This document shows, one piece after another, positions 23,301 to 38,300 of a stretch of DNA of 64,000 bases; position 1 is the first letter of the stretch, and each line of letters opens with the position of its first letter. Where the stretch lies: contig NW_017803998.1 of the NCBI RefSeq assembly GCF_001625305.1, positions 951,467 to 1,015,466 on the forward strand, given 5' to 3'. The notes under the pieces are model-generated. The model saw only the letters and a list, made by a program, of their open reading frames with translations, was not told the DNA's origin and did not search any database. This DNA is from Branchiostoma belcheri (lineage: Eukaryota > Chordata > Leptocardii > Amphioxiformes > Branchiostomatidae). The translations under genes were made by a program, and so were the position numbers.

Positions 23301-26300
23301 AGAGAAAAACACTGTCACTTCATTGTCAAATAAGTGACTAAACTGTGGAAGAGGAAAAATGAGACAAATCTAAGTGATGCACAGTAATAATCTGCGTCAT
23401 CTTAAATACAGACATAATATTATAACTATTTCTTTTAAGTTGAGCCTATGAAACAGATATGAGAAATGGAATCAGAATCAGGTACAATGATTTTAAAGTC
23501 AAATAAATGAAATCTCTCTCTGTAATTCATTCTTAAAAGAACATGACTTAAACTGCGCAAAATGGGAAAAAGTCCTAATGGTCATAAGGCAATTTTTGGT
23601 GCAGTGAAATGTATAACGGTTGACTTACTCTAGCGGACTTACAACTGTCTGAAAGTCTCCAGTACTTGCACTCGCGATCACAGAGAGGACACATGGTGAT
23701 GTTGTATGCTTCACACACTTCGTCACTACGAGGGAATAAAAAACAAAACATTACGAATTTGTTACAGTTTGTATAGTGACGTTGAGATTGTCTTTATCAG
23801 CTTGAGGTCCATAATGATATTATTAGGCAATCGCAATGATTATAGCACTTTTTAAAGATTTGAAAGAATAATAAAGACGGGTGGACTGGAAATGCATGTT
23901 TTTTCATCTAAAATTCTTCCTGCTTTTGAGGTATCTTACGTTGCAAAATAACTGCATCAAATAACATAATTCTACAATCAAAAATGTTGTGAAAAGGAAT
24001 CTTGAGTATTTTTGTTAAAGATAGTATAACAAAAATACACTAACCTTGGAACATTGTCGTCCATAGTGAAGTACACCNNNNNNNNNNNNNNNNNNNNCCC
24101 ACTAATGATGAGGGTATCAGCAGTTTTGTGTACAAACCCAGCCAAGCAAAGTACATGCCTATCTTCTCTCCAAAGTAGTTTCTGTGGAGATTCAATTGAG
24201 AGAAGAATTTGGACATTTTTAGACTTCTGGAAAGTATGGAATCCTTGACTTTCAAGTGACTTTCCTCCACTGGCTCAAGGCCACATTTTAAGACCTTTGA
24301 CGTTCTCATTCTTCGCTCACTCATGTGCAGGCAACCTACTCTGGAAGACAGAAATACAAACAAACTCCCTGCTCAGCCACCCAAAATGATACTTCCATGC
24401 CCAGAAGTAACAATCTGCCATCCAATAGTGACCAACTGATGTGTAGTCCTTTCAGTGGAAAAATTATTTTGGTACAAACTATTATATGTGTTTGCTATAT
24501 CTTACTCCTTTACATATTCCAGTATTATGATATCAAACTCCTTAATAATCCTATCAAAACCATTATCAACCATCATTTCATAAGCATACTATTAAGCAGA
24601 AATAAGTATTCTGGAGTGAAGAGTAATTACACCCATATATTCAGCACCAAGGACATTAGCCAAACGGTAGAAAATTGCAATCTCTTTTTTTATCCTTAAA
24701 AAGTCTTCTAACACCAGTTCATAAGCAGAAAATAATATTGAACTGCTTTTGGAGTAAAGGATAATAACATCCATGTATTCAGCACCAAGGACATGGGTCA
24801 CACAATATAAAAGTTGCAATTTCTCTGTATAAAAGTATGATTGAAAAGAATTCATAACATTGAAGGCATAATTCTTATACACTCAGTAACTGTCTTGCAT
24901 ACTGTACAATGTCATATTCTGTGCTAAATAAATAAATAAGAGACTCCTAATTTTAAGCCTTACCTTATCAAGTTGAGTGGCTGAAACTTGACAAACTTGC
25001 TGTAGCTTGCCCACTCCTCAAAAAGCATCTAGACAGCCAAAACACATTTTAAATGAATGCCAGCCATATACTAGACCAAAATTTGAACCTAAATATATAA
25101 AAATATCATTAAGGAAAACATTTATACCTCAAGTTCATGGATGAAACAATACCAGAAAATCTGATGTATACAAGGACCAAAGTGACTGACAACATATGAA
25201 AAAATTATGATTTAAATGGTCACATTTAATTGTTGCCTACCTGTCTTGGGTTGGGTGGAAAGTCTGTGTCTCCTTCAAATTCACCCTGTGGAAAAATGAA
25301 ACATTTTTATGTATGTCAGACGTGTGTACACTGTGATGGTACAGATTGCAATATATGTAGCAGAATAAACTTTTCTATGGCTAGAGATAATATTTTACTT
25401 TAAATCCATGTATCTATTGTTAGTAGAAGACCTTACAAAGTTTCTGTGCTTTTGTCAATTAAGAAACTGAGAAATTTGAGTCACAGCTAAAAAAACTGTT
25501 TGAGTGCAAAAATCTTTTAAAGACAGAGCTTGAGCATTAGGAAACAAGGGTAAAAGGGTACCTCGTGCAATGGGTATGCAGCAGTGTACACTCCTTGTGC
25601 TATCAAGTTGGTGATACCTGTACAAGAATACAATAGTAAAAGAATTCAAGTAAACAAACTGAAAAGTACAATCATGTATGTCATATTGGTAAACAAAATA
25701 CAGTCGATGTTAAAGTAAACTGGCCTTCCGGTCAATAGTAGTTATTCCATAAAATGTATGAGCTTCATGATTGTCTTAGTTTGAATGATTTATATCATAC
25801 TTTTTTAATGATTTATAGCATACTTACAGCATGTAAACCAAAGTCAAACTGTACCAGTGCCCACCTCTATATAAGGACCACCTGTCCAAATGGAACAGTC
25901 AAACCTGTAATTGTAACTACATGTGTATAAAAACCACTTTGCATTCAGAATCCTTTGAGTTGTCACAGTAGACAGGATTTACTGTGTGTGGATCACCAGC
26001 TTACCTATTGCATAATCCTTCTGGCTGTATCGTGTCCTCTTCAGTATCTCATGAACCTGGTAGAAAAAAAGAGTCAAGGCATGTTGTTACCCTTGAGCAC
26101 TGTGAGATCAATGGGACAGCAATCTCTAATCAGATAGAGGGTATGACTTTTTTTTACATTTTTGCAGCATTTTACACAAAATTTAGTGATGGTAAATGGC
26201 TCAGTGGCTTGGCTAGTGGACAAGAAATTGACAGGTTGCAGGTTCAATCTATGGCATTCCTGTTGTGAAAGGTACTTTCCACAAATTCCATCACCCTACC

Positions 26301-29300
26301 CAGGTGTAAAATGGGCACCTGACTTTGGTTAGGGGAGTAGAAGGTGCTGGAAGGATAGGGATGGGCTCCACCTTCCACTGCATGCCCTAGAAGCAGTGGA
26401 TTAACAACCCACTGCCCCTACAGCCTGGGTATGGGACTGCATTGACATTAAGTTTTACCTTTTACGCATGGTTCTATGCAAACAAATGTATCTACTGATG
26501 ATCTTTCTCTTCTCACAAAGATCACCAGTAAATGTATTTGATGGTGTAGAAAAAGCTGCAAATACATTAATTATATTGTAAATCATGCCTGCCCATATAC
26601 ATCTGATTAGAGACTTGGTGACAGTACATTTTCAGAACAACTGAAAGAGAGAAATATCTAGTATACAAAAGAGAATACAGAAAGCATACATGTACTGCCA
26701 TCGGTACTCTTTGCATATTTCCAATACTTGGCTTTCCAATAGTTCCCAAAAGAAGTCAAAGCAAAGCGTATGAAGACAATGTAAGCAATACTTTCATATA
26801 ACCCATGGAGGAAAGCTTCAATAGAGCACTAGGCATATGCATAGTTGCAAATATAATGTAAATGAAAGCAATCTCTCTGCAAAAAACTTCAAACTCTAAA
26901 AAAAACATTGTTCTTCCCACTAAAACTTTTGATTTCAGTTCAAACTTGACACAAGAAAACAAGGATAATGCTAAAAAAATATTGGCACAGTAACTTTTAC
27001 TCTAACCAAAAATGCCCAGCATATTATCTCTGTGTATCTGTACATGTATATACTGGAGTACAGTTTGGCTAAAGTTTTGTTATTGATGCTACCAAAAGAA
27101 CAAAGGTAAAAAAGGCCTACAACTGCATGTATTTGGTAAACGTAAAACTTGAAGCCAGTTTCACCTACCAAAATAAGGAAAAGGTTTTCATTTTTGACCG
27201 TCAGAAACAGAAATGCCAATATTGTAAATGCCAATAACATACATACATGTAGCATTGTAAAACTTTAAGTAGTTACATTTCTATTGCACTGCACCAAAAG
27301 ATTGGTTCATACCATATTACCATTGATGATGATATTATATAGCTTATAGAAGAATGGCTCCTTTATTTCAAGAGACAACCAAGCAAGACCTACATGTAAG
27401 CTACTGATTCCCTAATACTAGTAATAGCATGCTGTTTGTACGCATAATGATGATATGCCATACTGATGAAAATATGGAATATAATACATTCCAAGAAAAA
27501 TACTACATGCCATGAATTGCAGAAGAATTATATACTATATAGTAGTATTTGTCTTGCTTGTGTGCTAAATTTCTAGTGGACCAGGTGCATTTTTTATAAA
27601 GGATTGCTAACAGATCATAATGATAAACATCTACATGTATGACGATGCAGCCTTTCGAAGCTATAAGTATAATAAAGCGTGAAATAATGGAAAATATTCT
27701 AATGTACTGTGCGGCCAAACTACTGGGCTAAACCACAGGGACCTTTGCTTACTACAAGACTTCTAGTTGAAGGCTTGAAGAATGTTTCTCTACTTTCAAT
27801 GTGAAACCTGGAAAAAGGACAGAGACACAAGGATACATGCATCATTGTCATTATCAACATCACAACACTTTACAGGGGATGTCATCAAGAAGGAAGGTCA
27901 ACGATTGGCCATAAAAGAGCCTCATTTTTAAATGCAATGTGGCAAGTAGAAGTCATATGGACTGTGCTCATATGACATTGCAAGATTGACATGACTTTTT
28001 TAATGAGTATTCTTGACACCAAAACAAGAAAAGTTACTGATATCTTATTTTTCATTTCAATTGTTTTTTGTTATTATTTTATGATACACAAATGTACAAA
28101 ATGCAAGTAGGTAACACTACATTGTAGGCATCTTTTTCTTCATAGCGTGAATTGAGAAATCTTAATTTCTCAAATATTTCATGTTTTTTGACCCTCTGTC
28201 TTATAACATCCCTATTCACATCAAACAACAGATAACAAAACACATTCCTGGTTGGTAGAGAGTCAATAATAAGAATTCAAAGTTGAAAAAATAAAAAAGA
28301 ATGAGGTCTAAAATTGACAAAATTTATATGGACAAATGTATATTAAATACAAACCATCTATCAAAACAGATTTATTTTCTCTCATGTAAGCTTAAGTTTT
28401 ATATTACAAAATGCTGATGTTTTGAAATGAATGAATGTGGTAACAGAACTATGAATTTTTTTTACACTCATCCTTTGCTACTCTCTGAGTCACTTCTCTC
28501 TACCAATGAGGAGCATGCAGTGTTACCTTTGACCTGACATGCAGTGCATGATGGGTGCAGTATATGTGCCTACAATGAGACTTCTAGTCGATGGGAGGAA
28601 GAAAGTGTCTCTATTTTCAATGAGGAACCTGGAGAACAAGTGTAGGCATAGAGCAGAGGTGGAGAAACAAAGCAGTTGGCATACATACGCAGAAGCAGGG
28701 CTCAAAATACCACCTGCATAATACATTGTACAGTATATGCAGGCTATAGTTACTGTATAAAGTATAAATAAACTGCTTCATGGTTTCAACTGCGTATGTG
28801 TAGCATGATGTATTTGTGGGTAATATGTTAGGCTTTTGAGACATAAACAAAACACATCTAGACAATACATACAATGTATGGTCCAGGCAAGACCTCAGTA
28901 TATAGATTGAAGTTTGGGGCCTTCAATTTTGACATATTACCCACATTGCACCATGCTGCACATGCACAGTTGAAACATTGAAACAGCTTTTTAAATCTGT
29001 GCACTGCCAGGTATTTCTGATGTCTACCTGCACCTAATTAAAAGTTGTTTTTGTTTACTGTATTCATTGATTTAGCCAAACTCATTGAATATGCAGAGTT
29101 CAAAGTGTATTTCAAGCCCTGAGAAGCACTACTTACCAAAGAAATGATAGGTTCTACATTAAAAACATAGGCAGTCTCACAGGGTGCAAGTAGATAGAAA
29201 AGCTTGCAGCAATAGCATTGGTAGCAAAATATATGAAAAACATACATTATAATTAAGTTCAAGTTAGTAAAGAGTATACAGAGCCACATGGGAAGTAACA

Positions 29301-32300
29301 GTTACTGTTACATTGTTCTTTTTAAATTAAAGATGGAGAATATAAAATGTAAATGGTTGTTCTGTATAATTATCTGCTTATTGCATTTATCTTAAATATA
29401 GTTCTCTACTTACAAAGTGTACCATATGAAAGCTGCAATGTGTATATGTAGGAACAGGATATTATCTTTTGCAATAACTCTATCTGTTTTCATATACTGT
29501 ATATATTCCAGTTGTGCATTATACTTTTCTAAATGCATCAAATTGGTGTGGCCTAAACAAATCTTGCCACAATTTTACATGTGTGTCTAGATTAAAAAAA
29601 AAACATGCTGTAGGAGAATTATTGTTAATTATTAAGTTTTAGATGTTAGATTTTGCATTCCGCAGGCAACTTTTGAGTGGCAGTGAAAGTGGTCTTGAAA
29701 GTGAGAGTGTCTTACATGTGCTCCTTATCCCTGCTGAAGGTGTAGGAGATGTGTTTATAAGGCTCCTTGTCGACCTGCTTGGCGTGAGCTGAAGGCTGGA
29801 GTGGCCTGATGGTCTTCCTCCACAGAGCATACGCCTTCGCCTTGATTCCTGCCCTCTCCTTGATCTCATAGATCTGTGAAAAGTGGAAAATAAATTTCTT
29901 AATACTAAAGATTCTGAATCAAAAATCAACTCTAAATACTTTACAATGATCATGGCCTTACATATACATATACATGTATAAGGCTGGCAAGTAAAGAGTA
30001 TTGAATATTGAATTTATCAATGCAGGAGACACAGTTATTAATTACTATATTGTGTTCTCACAAATGTGCACTTAAACAAGTGTAACTACATTCTGTAAAA
30101 GCAAGGAGGTTAAAAATCCTTCTTGCCAAAAGTAAAAAAAAAGGAAAAAAAAACAACAACCCTCTTATCAGACTTATGGAGTAGAATACCCGGTAAGCAG
30201 CCACAGTAGATTTGCAAACACTACTAGCCTTTTTAGGTTAAATTGTAAGAAGCACATTTTGTACTAGTTTGTCTCAGCAATTTGCAAACTGGTGTCAGAA
30301 GTGGGATATACATGTATCAAACATAATCCATTGGGAGATACATGATTGTACTTAAATATTAAAAGCTAAATACTTAATAGTGTTATTAGGCATACTTGAA
30401 GTGATTAAATGAAATAAAATTTGGAAGATTTTACCTTTTTTATAGTAAAACGTTAAACTTTATTCCAACACACTATTTACAGGGATCAAATTACCTTTTT
30501 TGTTGGCATCTTGATTTTCAAGATCTCTGCATACTGAGACAGAACCTTCCAGGGGGCATGGAGCCGCACAAAGCACATCCCATGGTCCTTTGTCTGCAAA
30601 AAATAATTCCAGTAAGTCTGTAAAAAACGTGAAGTATTAAAATAAAAAATGTATATAATATTATGAAAAGTGTGCTCAGCTGTTACTTTTCATTTTCATT
30701 GACGGTTATCTTTTCAATTTCTAATTAAAAGTATGTCTGGAGTAGAATGTTGACATTAACAAATCTCTTTGAACAGTTTTAGTCACTGATTTATGTCATA
30801 GCATGGCAATTTTTAAAATATTCTGAAGACAGTGGTTCAACTTAATATTTCAACATTTAGTAGCACTGTTGTCAGTCATACACAAAACGAATAGCTGAGA
30901 TTAAAGAACACAGAAATTATACACACATAATTGTAAACAAGGAATTAGCAAATAAAGTAACAGACAGTGCATACAAACACATTGTCAATACATGTACTTG
31001 TACAACATTGTGTTAAAGATAGACAGAAACAGTGAAGACATATTACTAACAATATTAACCTGAAGAAAAACAACGACAATTTTGTGAGGAAGGAGTGATA
31101 CAATCCCATTCATAATCATATTACATACTGGCTCTTTCAAGTTTCTCCATCTGGCCAATAATAAGACATAGAATTTCAAGATTGGAATTAAAGTAAAGAG
31201 CACACATGCATGTACAGAAAGAGATTTTGATATTAAATTTTACTAGTTGGTCACACGACATGTCAGCAATCATAAAATACAATCATGCCACCCCTAGCAT
31301 GTTTAGGGTTAAGTAGGATTACTGTTGCACAGGTGAAACCCAAATTTAGACCAGACATGATCCATCCCTGGATATTTTTGGACTGGAGGTATTAAAACTG
31401 ATGTCTGCAATTCCAGTGTTGCCATCAACAGAGAATGGGGCGTTGAAAACAAACTATTTGTATGTTTGAATATGTATCAATCTGGGGTATTCTCGTTTGG
31501 GTAAGTATACAATGTACATCTTTGTATGGCATGCAATAATAGAAACAACAATTTTATTAAAACACTGCAGTAAATTGTACAAAATGTACGTCACAATACA
31601 AAATATTACAACATATGACAGTAAGTCACAATACACATTGTAGTGAGTCACAGTACAGTACAATAGTGCAAAATAAGTCGCAGTGCTGTGAGAAGTACAT
31701 GTACAGATAGCAGTGGGTGCTAGGATGAAACAACAGTCTACCAACAGTGCAATGGGTGCAGACAACAGTGGTGCAGTACTACACAACTAGGATAGGGGGA
31801 GCAGCTATAAATTGTACGTATTATAAGTCTAGGTAGCCCCAAAGTTTGGAAGGTTTTGAATTTCATTGTGATCGGAAAAACATCTGAAGGTGGTATTATC
31901 AATATCAAACTTCTAAATTAAGGTAATAAAAAGAATTAGAAAGCTCTAGAATTGATGATAAATCAATCAAAATTGTCATGTACAATGTTTTGTTGATTCT
32001 CAATGGAATAAAAGCATGTGCCAAAAGTTCACTTTCTTACGTCTTGGTGTTGCAAATACGATTATTCAAAAACTTGCAGATCTGCATTCTTAGATAACCA
32101 TGTGGTGTCTTCAAAATCACAAAACCTTTAAGTTCCGAGATATGACAAGAAATTCATCATTTTGAAACATCCAAAATGCTGCCTATGAACATGGGGAACA
32201 TTGCAATTCCTTGCCTTCAGTACTTGAAAATAAAACAGCAAGCTGCTTTAACTTAGCTATACATAACATACATTGTATAGCAGTTTTGAACAAAATGGAG

Positions 32301-35300
32301 TTGCAACAAGCAAAATGTTAGCAGAGTCTGAGTGACCATACAAAGAGTTTGACTGTATGATATGAGAGCAAGCTGTTCTCTCATGCCTGGCCTGTCACTT
32401 GTAATTGTGCTCAGAGTACTACTGGTAGCCTGTAATACATCATTCTTACTGCATCAGCCAATCAGATACTTTCTCTCTTGTTGTAGGAGGGAAAGTTACG
32501 TTGCCTCTTACAACCTCTGACAACTTATAAGGGCAGGCCAGTGTGGCAGAGCCCTTCTTTGTTGTACAGTACTATTGTATACAAGTTGCAGGTAGCATGA
32601 GAGAATGGAGAAAGTGCATGCCAAAAGTTTGGACAGCTCTTAGATAGGTTAAATTCTACGATATGAAAGCAAGTGCGTTGTAAGCTTTGATGAGAGCGGT
32701 GCCAGGGGCCGGACAAGATTGGACAAAGGGTTTGTACGATACAAGAGCAAGCACGGCACAAGTTTGGACTAAGGCCTAGGGTCCATACGATATGGGAGCA
32801 AGCATGCCAGGCCTACCGGCTCCCTGGAAGCGATCTGACTCCCGTGCAGCTGACTTAGCAAGGCAGTCACACACTTTTTCGTCCTAGCACCCTGCCGGCA
32901 CAAGTTGCAAACAAGCTCCTGGTTAGAAACATTCCCTAACCTGGTTGCCAGACTTCTGAGGGCCTTCTTGAATTTGCTTTCTCAAGCTCAAAAATATCCA
33001 TTTCGAAACTTCATGACTGTAAACAAGCTTAAGCCCCAGTGTCTAAGACAGGCCTGCAGAGTTTAGTTATGAAGAATATTGATGAAGCCTTTTAATTTAT
33101 ACCCCAAAATTTCAGTTGTGCCCCATTTCTGGATGAAATAAAACCTCATTGAACACTCAGTCATCCCTTCGTTGTACACTGAAACCCAAACAAAACATTG
33201 TCAATTAAAGTCCTTTTAGACAAGTAAAGGTAATGGAAAGGGGTCATCCCTACTCAGGTGAAGCACATGATGCTTTTGTGATTGGCTTATAGTGCAATAA
33301 CGTGGCTAACTTGTACAAGCAAGCATAAGTGTGTTGGGTTCTTTAACATGTGCAGGCAAGGTTGAATTCCTGAGACCCTATGCCACACACAGGGGCACTA
33401 CAAAAACTGGCCTACAAAGTCTGGCAACTAGGTCACAACATTCCCCATATACATTGTACAAGTCTGGAGCCATCAGATGTTGATCTGAAAAATTAATCTG
33501 TTCTGACATTGGCAGTGTTATAATGTGTAGTATTTACCATATCATTGAATCAACGTATTCTAGAAACAATATATTGCAATAGGGTACAGGTTTAAAAAAG
33601 AGTTTTGTCATTTCTGAATGAGCTGAAAGAGAGCAAACACAAGTCAATTATAGGTAGATTTACATTGTAGATTGACCCTGCCCCTAGCAATGTCGGAAAG
33701 CATATTAAACATTTTTAAGACCGATATGAAAAGGTTAATATAACATTTTCTATATGTATATTGTATTTTATATAGATCTTTTTCAGCTATCTTTTCCTGA
33801 CAGAACACAATTGCTTTTAATAATATTTACATGTGAAGAAAAGCATTTTAAATAACCACGATAAGGTGAATCTTATATACAACTTAACTTTCTACCAGCT
33901 GCTTCACTCTACACACATACCCAATACAAATTTTGTGCCAAACAGCTACAGCACTGGCCACAAATCTGCATCAATTTTTGCAAGATGTTTCGCAGAAGAT
34001 TGCGGTACATCCCGCAGAACTTGATACATATTCTGTAGCCTGTACTGTACCTTAGCAGCCTAAAGGTTAATGAGAAAACACAATGATATATTTCCCTGTC
34101 GTTACTGTTCACAAACCTCGTCATCTCTCTCCAGATCAAGGCCGGCTTCGATCAAGTTTTTCTCGAACTCCCGCCTCCTTCTGGCCTTCTGGTCCTCGCC
34201 CTCGGGGTGGAACGCGGATGAGTCATCCTCGGGCTTGTGCTCGACCTTGACGGGGTGCTTCCTCCGCGGCACAGGGTAGGCAAGGACGTAGTCTATCCTG
34301 CGGTAGCCATCTTTGAAAAACAAGGCACCTGCTTCATGTTTGCCCTGCCCGAGCTGTAGACAAAACGGAAGATTTTAATTTTAGTTTATAAGATGTTTTT
34401 GTTGAACATACAAATTATTTTGTCCATTTTATCCTTACCTATAGCAGACACTGCACCAGTTTTGACCAGTGCAATAGCTCAATTGGTAGAGTGCTCGCTT
34501 TGTAACTGCCGGGAGGTCGTGAGTTCAAACCCGGGCCAGGTCATACCAAAGACTTTAAAAATAGTACACACTTCTTTCTCTGCTTAGCATCCAGCACATA
34601 TGAGAAAGAGTGTGGGAAGGTCAAACACACAGCACTTCCAGCAGACTAGCCCCCTGCTGTAGTGCCCAAGGGCTACGAAATGGAGATGGGCACCACCCTA
34701 CGCTCTGCATAAGAGCTCTGCGTAAGAGCACGGGAGACCTTCTTCTTCTAGCAGATAAGTGACTGTATTGATGTCATATATACCTGGGCTATGATAAAGT
34801 TCAAAACTGGTGTTTTCACCCATATCATAACTATTGATATCACACGGGTTCTTTTTAGTTATCACACTGGCTTCCAAAATATAAATGTCCCATAGCATAT
34901 AGAATACTTTGAATGCGTTTTGCGTGCACGGCTGTCAAAAATTCGGAGTTTCGGACATTGGAACATTCGGACTTGAAAAAAGATTCAACATTAAGGAGAG
35001 GTCTTGGAAACATGCCCAAGGGTGCATTTTGAATTCTCCTTGTTGGTGCATGCCAGCATTCAACAGTTATCAAGCATGGATTCCAATTCCGATAGGGCTT
35101 TTTTTCAACTAAAATGCTCACGCTGGCTTACACCCAGATACCGTATGATTCATTATAGTTCAACAAATTTGAATACAACCCATTAAACATTATCTACATG
35201 CACATGCATGCCTAACCAGAATTCGGCAGAAGTCTTTTCCATACACAACAACACATTGTCACAACACAAAAGTATTTGTTAACAGCCACTGCTGCTACCA

Positions 35301-38300
35301 AGCTTTCAATCCCCCTGACAACCTGCTACATGACTGTAAGCATGTCGGCAGAACATACTGCACTTGCACAAAACCCTGATTTTTCATGGTTTGGTCAACG
35401 TTGCATCAGAACTTTGCTTGTTGCAGACAATATCTTTTTCAATATAATATTTGGAAACTACAGATCTGCATATACTGAAACCCTATATGAGACGTTCTGC
35501 CGATGTGATAAGCATCGATTCCTTTTTTTTTTTTTCTAAACACCAAAAGCAAACCTTGCAGCAGGGATGAGAATCCCTGAATTGAAAGAGTTTGCGTACA
35601 GAAAAAAAAGTTACAGTAGGCAAGGCAAACAATATATACACAATGTACACACCCTCATAAACACTATAATACATAAAAAATTTATACCAAGCAAAAAACT
35701 ATATACAGATGAGGTTTAGGAAAGATAAAACTAGCGATATGTCAGTTCTTTGTTGTATAGGGCTATGGCCCTATGCATATTAATAAATATTAATAAATTT
35801 ACAGATTTCGTGCAGTGCTCTGTATGAAATGCCTTGAATGCTTCAACTTTTGTCTCAAGGCTAATGTTTAGTGCTTCACATGCTTTACAATCTTGCTCTA
35901 AATCAAGACATAATCTCCTTACAGCACTGACAGCTAACAGTACAGTCAGCAAGCAGTGATTCCAAAGGGGCTATACTTAAAAACCAAAGTGCTCCCTTTG
36001 GCTTCCACCCAAACATTAATCCAACAATACAAGCCATTAACCTTCATCCATGCCAAAAACAGTCTGGCCCAATCTCAATCCTATAGAGGGCACTAAGAAA
36101 TGTATGAAGGCCACACCAATCTATTTCCTTGGTTCCTTGACATGTTAGGCAAAGATTTAACAAGAAGACAAGATGGCAACAAACGGATGGAAGGAAAACT
36201 TGAATCTGACTATATTATTTTATAGTCTCCTTGGGCCACACCAATTTAATTTCTTGGTTAACGGATTTGCCTGCTTCATTTTTTCTGACTTGCAAAAAAA
36301 AATTTTCAGTTTCTAGTTGTTACAGTTATTCCATCTTTTAATGCAGTGGTATCATTAAAAGTTCAAAATTCAACCTGGTGTGTTGACTTCGTGGCTCCTA
36401 TTGTACCATTTTGGGCCATAATAGGATGCCTAGGCCTGTTTTTATTTTTATTTTTTTCGCCCGCCCAATAGATTATTTTTCTAGAAAAGTCTGTTAATCA
36501 AGAAATTAAATTGGTGTGGCCTTGGCAGGTTATATACATTTATGATTCAGAATTTTTTGGCTTCTGGTCCTTTTTACCTTCGCCAAGAAGGTTATGTTTT
36601 CAGGGGCGTTCGTGTATGTGTGTGTTTGTGTGTGTGTGTGTGTGTCTGTCTGTAAACACGATAACTTGAGAAGGCCTTGATGGATTGTCTTGATACTTGG
36701 TAGGTGGGTAGGTCTTGATGAGACCTCAAAATGATTAGATTTTGGACCCCCTAGCGGCTTATTATGGTACTGCAGCTGAACTTCCGGTTTTGATATCTCA
36801 TGATCTAGACATGCTATGGTAATGAAATTTAGATGGTAGGTAGCTCTTGTGCTGGGAAAGAAGTGACGTGAGTTTAGGCCCCCTAGCGGCTTGCTCTGAA
36901 ACTGCAGGGATAAATTCTTGAAAATATTCAAAAGGGGATAACTCAAGAACCGGTTGACGGATCGCTGTGATTTTTGGTATGTAGGTAGCTTATGTGATGC
37001 TTAATATAATGATGTGACAATTATGCAAATATGGATGTAATTTGCATAATTTATGGGGAAATTCTATAAATCAGCTGCATTCCATGATAGGACAATTGAA
37101 GCTTGTGACATTGGTAATTGACAACGAGAGAAACACAGGAAGATATTGATTATGTTAATAATGACTTGATTTGCATAATTAATGAGAAAATTTTATAATT
37201 ATGTAATGATAACTGCCTGGAATTCCATACTTGTGGTATTTGAAAGTTAAATTGAGGTGAACATCATTAAACATAATTTATTCAAATCAGGACCTGATTT
37301 GCATAATTTATTAGGAAATGCTAGAATGCATTCTTTGTTAATATAAGACTGTCTTTTGGTTGAGATTATGATAAAATGATATAATTCATGAAAATTAGGT
37401 TCCTATTTCTTAAATCAGGGGGGAATAATCTAATCTAAACTTTGTCATAAAGATTTACATCATTTGGCGAAGGTATGAGATCGGGGAACTCTAGTTTCTG
37501 ATTGTACTTAATTTCCTGTATACCTCCATTTCAGGGAGCCGAAGGTTGTATACTCCCAGAAGTCTTCAATTTGATTTCTTTTGCAAACCAATGAGAGGAA
37601 TTGGTTTAGCCTTAACCACTATCACCCTAAGGCCTTCTAGAGCCAAAGGGCTGTGACTGCTTCTGGAGCAAGCAGACCATTGAAGAAACTGATACATAGC
37701 AAGATTTACTGCTGAAGTAATGAGGTTAAAAGATCCTTTGGGAACAGATACAAACTGGGGTTATAAAAGAGAGCCAGGCTGCAAAAGACAGTTCCATTTT
37801 TTAATAATCTATTTTACATCCTTGGCTGGAAAATTAGACAGTGCAATTGAGAGTGCTACTGAATGGTGTTATTATTCTCATTTATTTATGACTCCGATTA
37901 TGTTAAATATGACTTTACAATTATTATACTAAAAAGATGCAGAATCTCTGTGTTAATTATAAACAATTATACTGGTGAAGAAATTAGAAGACATTTTATG
38001 GATAGTGATGGAAAAACAATTTGCATATTAAAATTTAGTACTAGTAATCAGTAAGAAACTGTTTCAATGAAACCTATGCTAGTGACCACCTCTGAAAAAG
38101 GACCACCTGGCCATTATGGCCTTTTATAGACGGTCACTTATAATAATTTTCACTTATAATAATTTACTATAGGTAAAATGATGTAAGAAATATGGCTGCT
38201 ATCAAGAACATCTTAGGGATTAACCCAATTCTGCAGAGTTCTGGGAACTGGAGCCAGAATTCTGGGAACTAAAGCCAGAATTCTGGGAACTAAAGCCAGA

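Noticed and set aside
25241..25285. Suspected frameshift in anoctamin exon 9
   Set aside because: On recount the exon is 45 nt and joins exons 8 and 10 in frame.
34470..34545. Possible tRNA-Thr gene
   Set aside because: A and B boxes are present, but acceptor-stem ends do not pair and a SINE body follows directly.
36601..36660. CRISPR-like or other spaced repeat
   Set aside because: Only a GT microsatellite; no direct repeats with unique spacers exist in the window, as expected for an animal genome.
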